A stretch of 64,000 nucleotides of DNA from positions 51,905,571 to 51,969,570 of the forward strand of contig NC_079507.1 in assembly GCF_030052815.1 (NCBI RefSeq). Direction: 5' to 3'. The DNA comes from Hevea brasiliensis (taxonomy: Eukaryota; Streptophyta; Magnoliopsida; Malpighiales; Euphorbiaceae). Position 1 is the stretch's first letter, and each line of letters starts with the position of its first letter. A program made the position numbers and the translations under genes. The notes below the pieces were generated by a model, which was not told where the DNA came from, did not search any database, and saw only the letters and a program-made list of their open reading frames with translations. Of this stretch, positions 33,886 through 46,448 are shown in pieces.

Positions 33886-35252
33886 CTGAGTCAAAGCAAA
33901 AACCCTAGCTTGACCTCTACCACTAAATGTCTGTCCCTAAATTTGAGCAGATCCTCTACCACCAGAACCTCTACCACCCTGACCATGACCACCAGAACCC
34001 TGACTTCTACCATTATACTATGAAACTGGCTGAATATGAGAGGGAGCAGAATGTGTTGCCTGACCAGCACCCTGAGTTGTCCCACTAGTAGGACAGTCCT
34101 GTCTATGGTGTCCTAGCTGTCCACAACCAAAGCATGCTCTAGTGACCCAATGACAAGTGCCCTTATGTAGCTTACCACAATGCTGACAAGGAGTGGCAAC
34201 AGGCCCAGTGCTAATCTAATTATACCGAGCATTCCCTGCATGAGTCCTCTGCTCACGTCCCTGACCAACTCCAGATTGATGTGCCCTATTTCCAACTGTA
34301 GACTGAGAACCCTACTTATTACCCTGATAAGAACCCTGATGACTTTGTCCTCTATTAAACTGATTACCCTGACCATCTTTCTTAAACCGCTTGCACTGCT
34401 CACGAGCCCAACGTTCATCATCATACATCTCCATCTGTCTAGCCCGATCAACCACCTCCTCATATTTAGGTAGTCGTAAAGGAGCTACACGATCAATTAG
34501 CCTGTCTTGTAAGCCCCTTTCAAACCTGCGAGCCTTCTTCTCCTCATTTGGAATCAAGTGTTTACCAAAGCAGGATAATTTGGTAAACTTCATCTCATAC
34601 TCTGTAACTGTCATGTTGACTTGCTTCATGGTTTCAAACTCCAAAGCCTTAGCCTCTTGAACACTAGGTGGGAGAAATCGCTCTAAGAAGAGAGAGTGAA
34701 ACTCAGGCCAGAGGATAAATCCTTCAGGTCGCCCATTCTTCTTAGAGAGATACCACTCACGAGTAACTCACTTAAGCTGATTTCCTACCAACATCACCAT
34801 CCTGGCACTACTGCAACCCATAGTGTCATAACACCTCTCCATGTCATCTAGAAAATCTAAGGGATTAGCTAATGCATCCTCTCCAGTGAACTCCTTTGGT
34901 TTTAGCTTGAGAAGTCTATAGAGTCAAGAAATCGAGCCCTATCCTGAGCTGGTGCTAAAATAGGGCCAACCACAGGTTGTTGTTGTTGAGTTGTAAGGTA
35001 CTCAGTTCTAGTATTAATAGCACGATTCACTGCATGCAATCCCATTGCTAAATCTGCCATAGTAACCTGACTAGCTCTAGGTGCTTGCGCTGCAGTAGCT
35101 AATTGGCATGGTTGTGCCCCAGTCTTAACCATAGGCATCTGTTTAGATGTCTGATTAATAGTTTGAGGTGGTACCTCCCCTGTTGGATCCAGGTTTGCAC
35201 CATTAAGACCCTTGGCCCTAGCTCTCCTCTTACGTTTAATAGACCTAGGCAC
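33886..35252 (-). pseudogene. Gypsy element 2 gag with CCHC zinc knuckle
   Basis: The start at 35252 gives a basic N-terminus (MPRSIKRKRRARAK), followed by the gag core (FLDDMERCYDTMGCSS, EWYL, FLERFLPPSVQEAKALEFE, MTVTEYEMKFTKLSCF, ARRFERGLQ). A zinc knuckle CFGCGQLGHHRQDC lies at about 34098-34142, then a Gly/Arg-rich tail. Stops include 34902, one after VGNQLK, and four TAGs at 34312, 34216, 34018 and 33937. A frameshift lies near 34900. Confidence 0.88.
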
Positions 35253-35400
35253 CTATTCATTTTAATAAACAAACATTAAATCTAAAAATGTGAGCCAAAT
35301 TAAGATAGGTGAAAAAGTATGAAGGACGCAGATATCTAAAGCAATGATAAACTGAAAAGACGTTAAGGATCTTATGCTCCGTAAGTTTACTAGACCTAAA

Positions 35401-35420
35401 CCGGGCCCTGATACAAACTT
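35401..35420 (-). other. Primer-binding site of gypsy element 2
   Basis: The minus strand reads TTTGTATCAGGGCC just after the LTR end. It is a degraded match to the initiator tRNA-Met type site TGGTATCAGAGCC used by most plant LTR elements. Confidence 0.75.
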
Positions 35421-36797
35421 TGTCATGACCTAAAATTTTGTGCCGTGACCAGGGGATAATTTAAGTATTCTTAAATCATGCAAGTCTTATCAGAGTATCT
35501 TGAATAAATATATTGTCACTTGCTGATCCCAAAAAATAGATAAAATCCAAATAAACAAAACACTGAATAAATAATATAAATATCTCATAAATAAACTGTG
35601 GAGTCTCTACAGATTTCAAATAAAAACTTAAACTATTTAATAAACTAAACTAATTATTAGCCCGAGGGAATATGAATTCGAGCATACCATGAGAACAAAT
35701 CAAATATTGTCCCTCTCAAGAAAATAGACTGAATATTTGGATCAGCTACAGAATTCTACTGATCTGAAATAGATAACAGACAGAGAAAATGTGATTTGAG
35801 CTAATGCTCAGTGAATGATAATTATAACACACAACGGAATAGGAACAAACAGACGCTTGATTAATTTCACAATAAATTTTCTATCCAATAAAATCATGCT
35901 CATGCTATCAAAATCATTAATAAAATAATTTCATAAAACATATAAATAAAAGAAATTCATTCAATAAAATTTTATGGTACAGTACACCAGGGTGATGATA
36001 CCCCACATCACCAAAAGTCATATGGTAAGCGCGCTATCAGATATTAGATACCTTCCTCCTCCTTCACAGATATCAATGCATATGATACTAATGCAAACCA
36101 TAAATTGCAATGATGCATGACTCAACAATGCAACCTAATACCGTGATAGTCCACACGGTGAGGCTAGATAACAGATACAGATACTGAGCACAGGTACCAA
36201 TTCAAAACAGAAAATCAGTTTGTACAAATCAATCAAAATCAACAAAAAAATTTCAGATAGCAAATAATAACTGATAGTGCAATTCCAATAATTAATTTCA
36301 ATAATTTCATAGAGTTAATAAGATCAAATCAATCTCAAATAAATTCAGTATAACACATCGATAAATTTTATAGTCAAATATCAACCAATATAAAAACATT
36401 AAAAGCCTGTTCCCGGAATCCTAATGGCTCTAATGCAGAGATAATTGACAAAATCAATTATTTAATCAAAATCGGAATAAAATTCAATAATAAAGTAAAA
36501 CTCTAGAAAATCACATGTAAAATAATTATTAAAATATTGATTTAAAATTTCATTTAATAACAAATTTAATGCTAAGAAATTTTAAAATGGACTAAAACGG
36601 TGTCATGTACTATAATTACCACTCACCTGGAACCTCAAAAATAATAGCTAGATTCAATAAAAGAGAGACAATTTCAGCTGACAGATTGAATAGTGAATCT
36701 CCTACATACCCAAAATATAGTAAAATATTTGATCAACTAAACTAATATGACAGACTCATTAAATATATATAAATATTTTATTTTGAAACCAAAGTTG

Positions 36798-36799
<2 letters not shown>

Positions 36800-36857
<58 letters not shown>

Positions 36858-36935
36858 TTAATAAAAATAGGTCAATTAAAAATATATAAAATAAAGTAAG
36901 GAAAAAAAATATAATAATAACTTTAACTATAAAAT

Positions 36936-36989
<54 letters not shown>
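36800..36989. repeat. (AAT)n and (AT)n microsatellites in right LTR
   Basis: An (AAT)n tract at 36800-36854 and an (AT)n tract at 36940-36989 are separated by unique LTR sequence. Confidence 0.92.
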
Positions 36990-36991
<2 letters not shown>

Positions 36992-37218
36992 AAATTCAAG
37001 GTTATTGTCCCACAATAATCATGATCAACCCAATTCAATACCAATGATCAAAGAAAAAAAATGAATTTCTAGAGTAATTGTAACAAATCAAGGAAAGAAA
37101 ATAAAATTAAATTCACCTATTATTGAACAAAGAACGAGAATTTTTACTTTGAAAACAGAATCGAAGGTGATGAATAGAGAAGTAAAAATTTAGGGATTTT
37201 CTGTACATATCAGATTAT

Positions 37219-37224
37219 AAATAA

Positions 37225-37297
<73 letters not shown>
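37219..37297. repeat. (AAAT)n(AT)n microsatellite in right LTR
   Basis: About ten AAAT units pass into about eighteen AT units; the left LTR has AAT units here. Confidence 0.92.
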
Positions 37298-37302
<5 letters not shown>

Positions 37303-37475
37303 GATGAAAATACATGTTGAGATTATTTGGTAGAAAATTGAGGTAATAAACAGGCTTTGAGAGCAAAGCTTAGCAGAAAGAGATGATTATGGTATATATA
37401 TTTTAAGAGTTTTATTAGGTATAGAATGTGATAAGAGTTATTATTGAACTAGGTTGTTCAGATTACATATATATA

Positions 37476-37973
37476 ATTCCGTCACAATTTTTTGAAGAAA
37501 AACATAATTTTGTTAAAAATTTGTAACAGAATATATTATGCCGTCATAAATTGATGATGGATAAGTTAATTCGTCACAAATTTATGATGAATGAGTAAAT
37601 TCGTCGCAATTTTTTGATGAAATAATGTATTTCATCACAAACATTGTGACGGAATTATGTTTTCTGTCAAACATTTGTGATGGACAATAATTTTTTGTTA
37701 CAAATTTGTGACAGAAATACATTTCGTTATAAAGTTTTTAATGGCAATATTTTTTCGTCACAAATTATTGACGGATAAATCCATCTGTCTCAAATTTGTG
37801 ATAACTTAGAGACGGAATATCCGTCCGTCAATAATTAAAGTATTAAAAAAATAATTAAAAAATTTTTGATGAATATTCGGCCACAAATCCGTCCAATGAT
37901 GTAATCTGTCAAAAATTCGTTTCTAATTTGTGATGGAATATTTCCGTCACAAAATTCTATTTTTCATGTAGTG
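37476..37973 (-). mobile_element. CACTA transposon terminal and subterminal region
   Basis: The right edge TTTTCATGTAGTG is, on the minus strand, CACTACATGAAAA, a CACTA terminal inverted repeat. Inward lie many short repeats built on TTTGTGACGGAAT and its complement, as in CACTA subterminal transposase-binding regions. No second CACTA end is nearby. It may be the 5' end of the element whose genes lie at 3712-10971, with the TNP2 N-terminus and the gypsy LTR tail lost in one deletion at 37475/37476. Confidence 0.75.
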
Positions 37974-40487
37974 TAAAAACTTAAAAAAAAAATCAATTAA
38001 TTCATATAGTTAGAAAAGTGAGACTCGCTTCTTTTGTGAATGAAAGTGGACATACATTAAATGCATCTTATAATTTCTCATCGAGTCATATTATAAATAA
38101 TAGGGTATTTATCTAGTTACTTCATAATATAAAATAATATATCAAACATAATTTTTTATAAAAAATAAATAATTAAAAAGATGGTAATGGATATAATACC
38201 TGTAAAAATCACCATATCTGTATTAAAATTCAATTAATATTCTTAAAATCCGAATTCGTCCCAAATCCAAATATTATTATCCAGAAAATACCTAAATCTA
38301 TTTAATTTCATATATTTTAATTAATAATTTATATAAAAATTTATTTTTATTAATAATTTATATTTTAAAATTTTAATAATTTCATAAATATTTTAATTTT
38401 ATTTATATAAAATAAAATATATAACAATTTATAAATATTATAATAAAAAATATATATTATATATTTAATTAAATATTAATATAAGTGGATTCGAGTAATG
38501 GATATCCAACATATAAAACTTGAACTCCATCCGAATCTGTCACGGATATTAAATTTCAAAATCTATCTCAAATTCGATTATATACTACTAAAACTCATTT
38601 TATTAGAATTTAATTAGATCAGATACCTATAAAAAATCAACCGTTTTCTTCCCTACTTGTAGAGCTTGGACATGGAAATGATAGGAACACCACAACTCCA
38701 TGGACATGTGCAATGGAATAAAAGAAAGGACGAAGAAAACGTACGAATTCTTCAAATATATCATTAGCACTTATCACTTAAGCACTACATTTTGTGAACT
38801 TTATTTTTCTGCTACTATTGGAATAATGATAATAAGATGTAAATTGGAAGTGGAAAAGTGCATAACACTTACGCAAATCTAATGCCATACATACACGTTC
38901 ACACGTTGTGCCATTTGATCATTATATCTTTTGACAATTAACATATTTTTTTCGCAACTAAAGCCACTATAAAGGTGATGCCTTTTAATACAAGGTTTTT
39001 TTTTTAATTAAAAAAATATTAATATTCAACATTCTTCCCATCATTCATAAATTTCTATTTAGTTTTTCTTTTTAAGAGGATTTAATGAATTAAATAATAA
39101 TGATTTGACTATATAATATAACTTTGTATTTTAAAATTTTCATCTGTATACAAAGTTATAAATTATATTAGACTTATAAATATGGAGAGTAACTTATTTG
39201 AATGTGAATTTGAAATATTTTATATAATAATATTATTTAAAATTTATTTTAATAGAGTTCTTAAAAAGTAAAATAGTATTATTATTTAAATTTTGTAATT
39301 TATTAATAATTGATAGTAAAATCAAATTTAATTAATATTAATATACAAACATATATATAGCATAAAGTAATTTAATATTTTTTTAGTAACTCTCATCATA
39401 AATAATATAAAATTATAATTTCTTGACTTTAAAACAACTGAAATATCATTGGGTTGGTTTATTAAACTTAAGTTAGACGACAATTTTCTTAGAATTTAAG
39501 ACTTTGATACATTTATTACTAAACAAAGTGTCAATATAATCAGTTTTTGGCCTCATATAACTATTTTTTTTTCCTACTTGATAAACTTGATTTTAACTGA
39601 AATTCAAACTGGAAAATTTCCAACCTGAAAATGACTCAATTACTAATCCACTCAAATATCATTAAGTATGGGACTATTATTTTAATAAAAAGTGGAGAAA
39701 ACCCAAATTCATCTGGTCGATATTAGACATATAAAACTATTCTCAATACTCTTACAAACCTTAAGTTTCTATGATAAGTGCGTGATTTTTTGACATAATA
39801 TGATTATCCCTATTCATTAATTAAATAGTTCGATATAAAGTAAAATAAACATGTGTTTTTCACGTTTCAAGCTCAATAAACATTCACGTTAGAGATATAA
39901 AATTATTTTTGAAACTCTCATCTGCTAGAATAGTTTTATATACACATTGTAGTGTATCCAGATTCATGCGTTGCTCATTTTGTAAGCTTGGATAAGTTTA
40001 CATTAACATGCAAGTGCTTTCTTGTAGTGACGATTATATGAGGAGAAATTTGGTTAAATGAATATATAAAGATAATGTTATGATGAAGAATGTGACTTGG
40101 ATATGATAATGACAAGCAAGCAAGGCAATAAATACAAGTTGAAGGTTGGAAAGGATGGGTGGCGAAGATCAGAACTAGAAAGTGATCAGGCAACAAACTC
40201 AGTTCAAGCATTGTAATGATTGATTGAGGAAGATTGCTTCTTTCCACTTTATAAAATGGCCACATATTTTTGTTTGCATAGTCCAAAATTTTATTGGAAT
40301 TTAAGGTAGTGTTGTTGTTTTCACTTTAAAGAGTGATAGAGCAATTATACCCATTTGTTTTATATGTGGAGAAACGGCAAGAAGACAGCATCTTGTATTT
40401 GTCAACATAACATATCTTATGTCAAAATTCTTCATTTTATAATGTGTTTGCAAAGGGCAATATTGGAGATAAAAGATTTCACATCAA
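37974..40487. other. AT-rich intergenic stretch, nothing recognised
   Basis: No protein family, RNA gene or clean transposon end was found. Positions 38470-38650 contain phrases such as GGATATCC and ACCTATAAAAAATC that recur loosely at 58690-58820, so both may be relics of one dispersed repeat. An isolated CACTACAAGAAAGC (minus strand, about 40016-40029) resembles a CACTA end but has no partner. A 103-codon open stretch at 39975-40286 (minus strand) resembles no family I know. Confidence 0.5.
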
Positions 40488-40688
40488 GGCTCTATTTGTT
40501 TCATGGGAATAAAAATATTTTTACATCTTTTTAGCATTTGAGATACTTAAAAAAATGGATTAATGAAAAATATTTCTCAATCAAAGAGAAAATTAAATCA
40601 TTTTTAAAGAAAATGAATTTTTCTTTTTTAAAAAAAAAAGTTATTTTTCATTTTCTAAACTTGATAATCTTATTAAAATATGAAAATA

Positions 40689-40755
<67 letters not shown>

Positions 40756-40884
40756 AACAAGCACTATTAATTTAATATTGTAATCAAATAATAAAAAATA
40801 TTTTTATAAAAAATATTATTTTATAAAATATTTTTTATAAAAAATATTTTTTAAATACAAATTATTTTTTTACGAAACAAAGCC
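40488..40884. mobile_element. Tourist/PIF-Harbinger-like MITE with (TA)n core
   Basis: Inverted ends GGCTCTATTTGTTTC and GAAACAAAGCC. Flanks CAA and TAA are one base from a perfect TAA duplication, the target preference of PIF/Harbinger elements. About 397 bp, non-coding, with a (TA)n tract at 40693-40751. Confidence 0.65.
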
Positions 40885-41257
40885 TAAATAATACAAAAAA
40901 AAATAAGAATTAATTAATTTTTTTAGATTTTGAGATTGGGCTTATATATGCAATAGGTTTCTTCTAAGTGAATCAAAAAAGAAAATAATAACTTCCCATT
41001 ATTCTGTAAAACAAAAGGTTAAATAGATCATAGATGTAATTAAAGATTAATTGAGATTTTTTGTTAGATTAATTAATTAACCTGCAAAGCTAAAAAATAT
41101 TTTGAAAAATATTATTTTATATGATATTAAAAAAAGAAATTTGGAAAATATTATTTTCATTATTTTAGAGTTTTCATAATTAAATCATAAATCTAATTTG
41201 AAATTAATTTTTAATATTTCTTAATTAATTACATATTTAAAAAGTTGATAACTCTAA

Positions 41258-41665
41258 GGCTATGTTTGGATTGGAAGAAGATAAGGGAAAAAGGAAAATT
41301 ATGAAAAAAAATATATATATATTTTTTCTCTTCTCTTACTTGGAAATAAAGAAAAATTGAAAAAAAATGAAAAATAAGGATAGATAATAACAAATTGATG
41401 TCACTATTCATTTTTTCTTCATTTTAGAGACAAAGTGGATGGAAAATAAGATTACTTTTTTCAATCCTATAATTATTTATTTTAATTTCAAATAAAAAGA
41501 ATAAAATGGATATTTTACTATTTAAAAAACTACTTTCCCCTCTTATTTTCCTTCCTAATACTCAAATAAAGAGAGGAAAATAACTTTTACATCACTTTTA
41601 TTTTCCTTCTTAGTTTCCCTCCTTTATTTTTTTTTTTATCTTTAACAAAGTTCCCAAACATAGGC
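41258..41665. mobile_element. Tourist/PIF-Harbinger-like MITE
   Basis: Inverted ends GGCTATGTTTGG and CCAAACATAGCC-like (CCAAACATAGGC), with perfect TAA duplications at 41255-41257 and 41666-41668. 408 bp, non-coding, A/T-rich. Confidence 0.78.
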
Positions 41666-41668
41666 TAA

Positions 41669-42575
41669 AGAAGCCTTTATCTAAGTATTTCTTGCATAGT
41701 ATTCCCTTTTATCAATTTCCCATCTGGTATTCTTACTTGCCTCCTTCAGAATTTCATATAGTCATTATTAGAGACATAAAACTATTCTTAATTGGTACCT
41801 TATCTTTAACCTTAAATTTTTATGTTGAGTGCATGATTTTTTAATATGATATTAGAATTTTTCTAATTAAAAAATTTAAAATTTTAATATGACTATCCTC
41901 ATTCATTAATTAAATATTTTGATATAAAATCAAATAAGCACATGTTTATTACCCTTTAAGCTCAATAAATATTCACATACAAGTATGTATTAGAAATATA
42001 AAATTATTTTTGAAACTCTATTAAGCTTTAGAATGCGTGATTTTTTTATAATTGTCTTGAGAAGTAAAAAAAAAAAAATTCTGGCCTTTCTCCACCCCAT
42101 TTTTTCTAGCCAAACCATCATTTTGGTGACACCTAAAGCAGATAGGACGAAATTAGCAGCCACTTTTACAAGAGAAGGCCATGGCAGGCACACATTATAA
42201 TCTGTCACGTCAAATTCTATATCACATTTCAAATCTTGGTGATCTCTCTCTGGTCACCCTAATAGACTCCAAGTTTACTTTCTAACCAGAAAAAAGAAAA
42301 GTAAAAAGGGAAAAAGAAAACAAAGAAGAACGTTGAAGACTTGCGCAATGCCCAACTGCTTTGGAATTTGGTTGGGTAGATATTCAATTGTAAGATTAAA
42401 AACAAAGGACTCATGATGGAGCCTAGTGAGGTTGTCAGATCCACTCAATTCTCTGTGTTAATGGAAATGAAAATGATTTTGCAGGAAGAGAAGAAAGAGC
42501 CATTTTGGTAGAGGCAAAAGCAATTGAAGAAAGAAAGAAACTCAGCAACATGGGAAAAATTATAAAATATCACAC

Positions 42576-42632
<57 letters not shown>

Positions 42633-43569
42633 CCATTATCGATCTTTCTATTGAGGCGTGAGGCATCCCTTTCAAAATCTCTGAATATGGCACATGAAAG
42701 GGAATCCGTTTGTGTGCCGAACATGATATGAAGTAATAATAAAGCAAAAGAGTGCCAAGTAACTGTAGACAATAAGTGGCAATTGTAGGTTGTAGGGTTG
42801 GCAGTCCACGTTGCTGGCCCAGTTTTAAGTTTCAGATTCTTCAATCGACTGGTTTCTCATCATTATGGGATGCATTGAAAAAGAGAAACGAGAAAATGAT
42901 TAATCATTATTATTTTTTAATTTAATGGATAAATAAGATATATTACATTTATTTTTCTAACAAGTTAATTTATTAATAAAGAAAATTAAGAAATACTCAA
43001 TAGCATAAGCGCTGATTGGTCCAAAAATAAATCTAATTTCAAACATTATTCTTAAACTCGTAACCATAAAGAATATAAAATACCATTAATTTTGAGTAAA
43101 ATTCAAACTCAATACCTAATACTTTAAAAATAATTTTATTAATACTACTCAGTTATAATTTTTATATTGATTAAATCAATTATCTATTAATTAATTAAAA
43201 CTCTAAATATCAATAAATGTTGAAAATTTAAATTTGATTTATAAAAAATATATTAATTAATAATTATATGTAGATTAACCTTGTTATATATACGTAACCT
43301 AATCACTAATTATTTTGAATATGAACAAGCATCAGATTAATTCTCACCTTAATTATGAGGGCAACTCATTCCTCTTTGTCGATTTGCACCTTGGAATTGG
43401 AATCGACACAAATGCCAAATAGATTAACCTTCTTTTCCCTGCTTTTACAAAATTTGGTTTGAAACGTTAATTATAAATCAACTATATAGGACAGGACACT
43501 GATCCTCTTCCCATAATTACTCCCACCATGCAATTTCAACAAGTTCGGCTGCTCCTATTCAGCCACTAA
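41669..43569. other. Intergenic DNA with (AT)n at 42579-42629
   Basis: No gene could be supported. The part at 42030-42880 is less AT-rich and has purine-rich blocks (42280-42330, 42485-42545), which might be a gene flank. I could not read any conserved protein from it. The 94-codon open stretch over the AT tract is artefactual (an Ile-Tyr repeat). Confidence 0.5.
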
Positions 43570-43796
43570 GCCTGTTTGATATTAAGGATCTGAATGAAAA
43601 AAATATTATTTTTAAAAAAATTTATTTTAAACTTTGTTAAAAAAATAATTCAAAAAAATTTATTTTATTATTTTAAAATTTTTATAACTAAAATATATCA
43701 AATTTAATTTTAAATTAATTTTTAATATCTTCTAACTAATATATTTAGAAAAAAAAAAAGTTTAACAGAATTTCATGGTAATGCCAAATAGGTGCC
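43570..43796. mobile_element. Short Tourist-like MITE
   Basis: Imperfect inverted ends GCCTGTTTGATATTA and TAATGCCAAATAGGTGC with TAA on both sides (43567-43569 and 43797-43799). About 227 bp. Confidence 0.55.
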
Positions 43797-43799
43797 TAA

Positions 43800-45195
43800 T
43801 GCAAGATCACCCACTTATTAAATACCCATATATTTGTGTTTTAATTTTAATCTAAAAATACATTAAAATTTATAGATAAAATTTTAATTTTAAAAATTTT
43901 GAGGGACAAACAGTATTTTGAAAAAAAAAATTAAAATTATAAGTAATTTTAATTTTAAAAAATCTTGGGATGGCTCCATTAAGATATGATGATTAGTTTC
44001 ACCCTGATGCTTATTATATTTAAAATTTCGAATTATAACGCTTTTGATAATTTTAAAATAATTTTTTTTGCAATTTGATGCAGAAATTAATTAATTTGAA
44101 TAATTGCAACGTTTGATCGGATGAACCTTCTATCATTGGAAGAATGGCTGATGGTAACACTGATTAGAAAAAATAAAATAAAATAAAATAAAATAAAATG
44201 TGTTGCCATTAAAGCCCCAAATAATCAAGCCTTTGTGTTGAGACCCAAGACATCACCCTCGATCCTTTGATGTCCTCGTTGTTCTTCTCTAATGGCTTCA
44301 AGGTTTCTACAGGAGCAAGGATGAGTCAAGGATCAAACTCGGATCGCAATATTTTCGAAGTCACAATCAGTGACAGAGCTAGGATTTTAAGTTGGGGGCA
44401 TAATTATTAAATTTATGATTATTAATATTCAATGAACACAATATTTATATCATTTTCACTAATTACCTATTTTGTTAAAGAAATCTATTTAATCTAACTG
44501 TTGAATATAATGATAACTGACAGTTGATAATTAATTATTATTTCTGTTAACTAATGACTAATAATTAATAGCTAGCTTACATTTGAGTATTTAGTAAAAT
44601 TTTGTTTAACTACTATTGCTAAGTAATTTATTTTATTATTAAAATAAATATTTAATTGTTAATTTATTATATCATATTATTAATTTTATTATTCAAATAA
44701 ATATATAACTTTTTATTTATTATACCATATTTATTTTATTGAAATGAATAAATAAAAATTAAATAATATAAGAAAATATGAGTAATATATATAATCCTAA
44801 TGATATAGAAATATATTATGAGAGTGAGTAAAATGGTTTTTTTTTTTTTTTCAAATAGTATAATTGATTAAGAACGATTCAAATTTCATAACTTTCTGAA
44901 ATATAATAGTTTATGGATTATATCAGCTCAACAGTAGCTATTCTATACGTTTACCAAATGGGGTTGGAATAATTGTTGGATATGAAACCGTCATAAGCTA
45001 CTCAAACCTCGAATCCAAACACCTTCTTAATATAATAAAAAGTTGTTATCACGATGTAATAAGTAAGCAATTTATTTGTGTTTCCGCATAAAATTGATTT
45101 TACTCAATTTACATATGTTAAAAGTATATACGACTTTTTTAGCACGTGAGAGTTGGATTGCGAGCATGCAAGGACCCATATGATCCCATTTGTAA
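43800..45195. other. AT-rich intergenic stretch
   Basis: A (TAAAA)n tract lies at 44166-44199. Around 44370-44400 the phrase GTGACAGAGCTAGGATTTTAAG resembles the edge of a dispersed plant repeat. No genes were recognised. Broken by lower AT content near 44210-44350, where no conserved protein can be read. Confidence 0.45.
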
Positions 45196-46448
45196 ATGTA
45201 TTTGCGCTATTCTGACTTCCAATCTGAGCGATTGGTGGGAAACAAAGGACCAAACTTTCCCTTAGATTCTTCGACTCCATTGAGATGCGCTTCGTCAAAA
45301 TCTCTACTTGATCAACTTGAAAAATTTGTGAACTGGAGTTAGCTGGAGAAATTAAAAGATCGCTTATGCATGAAAGAGTAAATATCATACTTGAAAAGTA
45401 AAGATTGTTCATGATTAACTGCTTCAAAAAGTGAATATGTGCAAAAAATGTAAAATTAGTACTTAATTGAATGAGTAAGTTGTTTGTTAAAAAACATAAG
45501 TATGTGTAAAAAGTGCAAATGAGAGCTTTGGAAAATTGAAATATTAATTTGCTTGAAAATATAAACATTTGCTGAAAATTATAAATTGGCTTGCTAAAAA
45601 ATTAAAGAACTGATTTGCAGAATTTGAAATATGAATAAGAAAGTTGTAAATTGCATTGAAAATTGAAAAGTATTGTGCACCGCAGAAACGTGTAAACTGA
45701 AACAATAAAATAAATACACAAAATAATAATATTTACGTGGTTCACATTTTCAACATAGGGCTATACTCATAGGCATGTCATTTTCCACTATCAATAATAA
45801 TAAATCATCAATTACAAGCTCAAACTATACTACCCATTAACCCAATTACACCTAAGAAAACCCACACTCCACAACTACTCGTAGTAAATATATTAGTTAT
45901 TCCTCTCATTCTCCTCTAGACGTAACCCAATATATTTACTACTACACCATAAAAGGTGTCTTCAACTATATGTGTAAGAGCCCTCTTACCAATGGACAAG
46001 AATCCTTTTCTCTTGAATTCTATGTCCTTTCTTCAACTATATGTGTAAGAGCTCTCTTACCAATGGACAAGAATTCTTTTCTCTTAAATTCTATGTTTTT
46101 TCTCCATCTTAGGCAAAGTCTCTCTTCAGTGCAATGAGCAAGTGTCCTTCATCAATGGGCAGAGTTAAATACTCAATAATTGGCAAAATCTCTCTCTATA
46201 ATGGGCAATAACCCCTCTACATGGGCAAAGCTACTCTCTATGGGCAAAGCCACTTCCTATAGACAAAGCTAAATAACCTTTCCACTATTCTCCTGTTTAT
46301 AATGTTAATTTCCTCAATCCAATATGATTAAGAGTCCTACTTAATTTAGAAATAAGACTAAAATAAGAGTTATACTCTATATAAGAAAAAGTCTCTCCAA
46401 ATCCCACTAGGATTTTGAGTCACAAATCTAATAATCTTCACATTGACT
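45196..46448. repeat. Tandem duplication, first copy (flank plus TRIM LTR)
   Basis: The segment starting AATGTATTTGCGC runs through about 478 bp of flanking sequence and then an LTR (about 45671-46433). The same order repeats from 46449. The junction at about 46445-46452 joins the LTR-adjacent GACTT to AAATGTATTTGC with a few bases of microhomology. The LTR in this copy has its own ~73 bp internal tandem repeat (about 45961-46105). An open stretch ending in the residues GSQNSANTF occurs in both copies, but I recognise no protein. Confidence 0.85.

Larger units (their letters stand above)
35421..37475 (-). repeat. Right LTR of gypsy element 2, truncated
   Basis: Starts TGTCATGACC and is colinear with the left LTR up to 37475 (ACATATATATA). 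The last ~125 bp of the LTR are missing and CACTA-terminus sequence follows. No TSD can therefore be checked. Microsatellites at 36800-36854, 36940-36989 and 37219-37297 lie at the same points as in the left LTR. Confidence 0.92.

Noticed and set aside
34113..34463. Alternative frames over the gag region
   Set aside because: They are out-of-frame readings of gag; the gag frame carries the zinc knuckle.
40016..40029. CACTACAAGAAAGC (minus strand) as a CACTA transposon end
   Set aside because: No partner end, no subterminal repeats and no 3 bp duplication were found nearby.
39975..40286. 103-codon open frame on the minus strand
   Set aside because: No conserved family, no splice context, and a composition like the surrounding AT-rich DNA. 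Treated as chance.
42560..42844. 94-codon frame ending in an Ile-Tyr repeat
   Set aside because: The repeat is just a translated (AT)n microsatellite.
45104..45568. 154-codon open frame, repeated at 46438-46824
   Set aside because: The repetition comes from the tandem duplication, not from gene conservation. The peptide is low-complexity Phe/Leu/Ser and no family is recognised.
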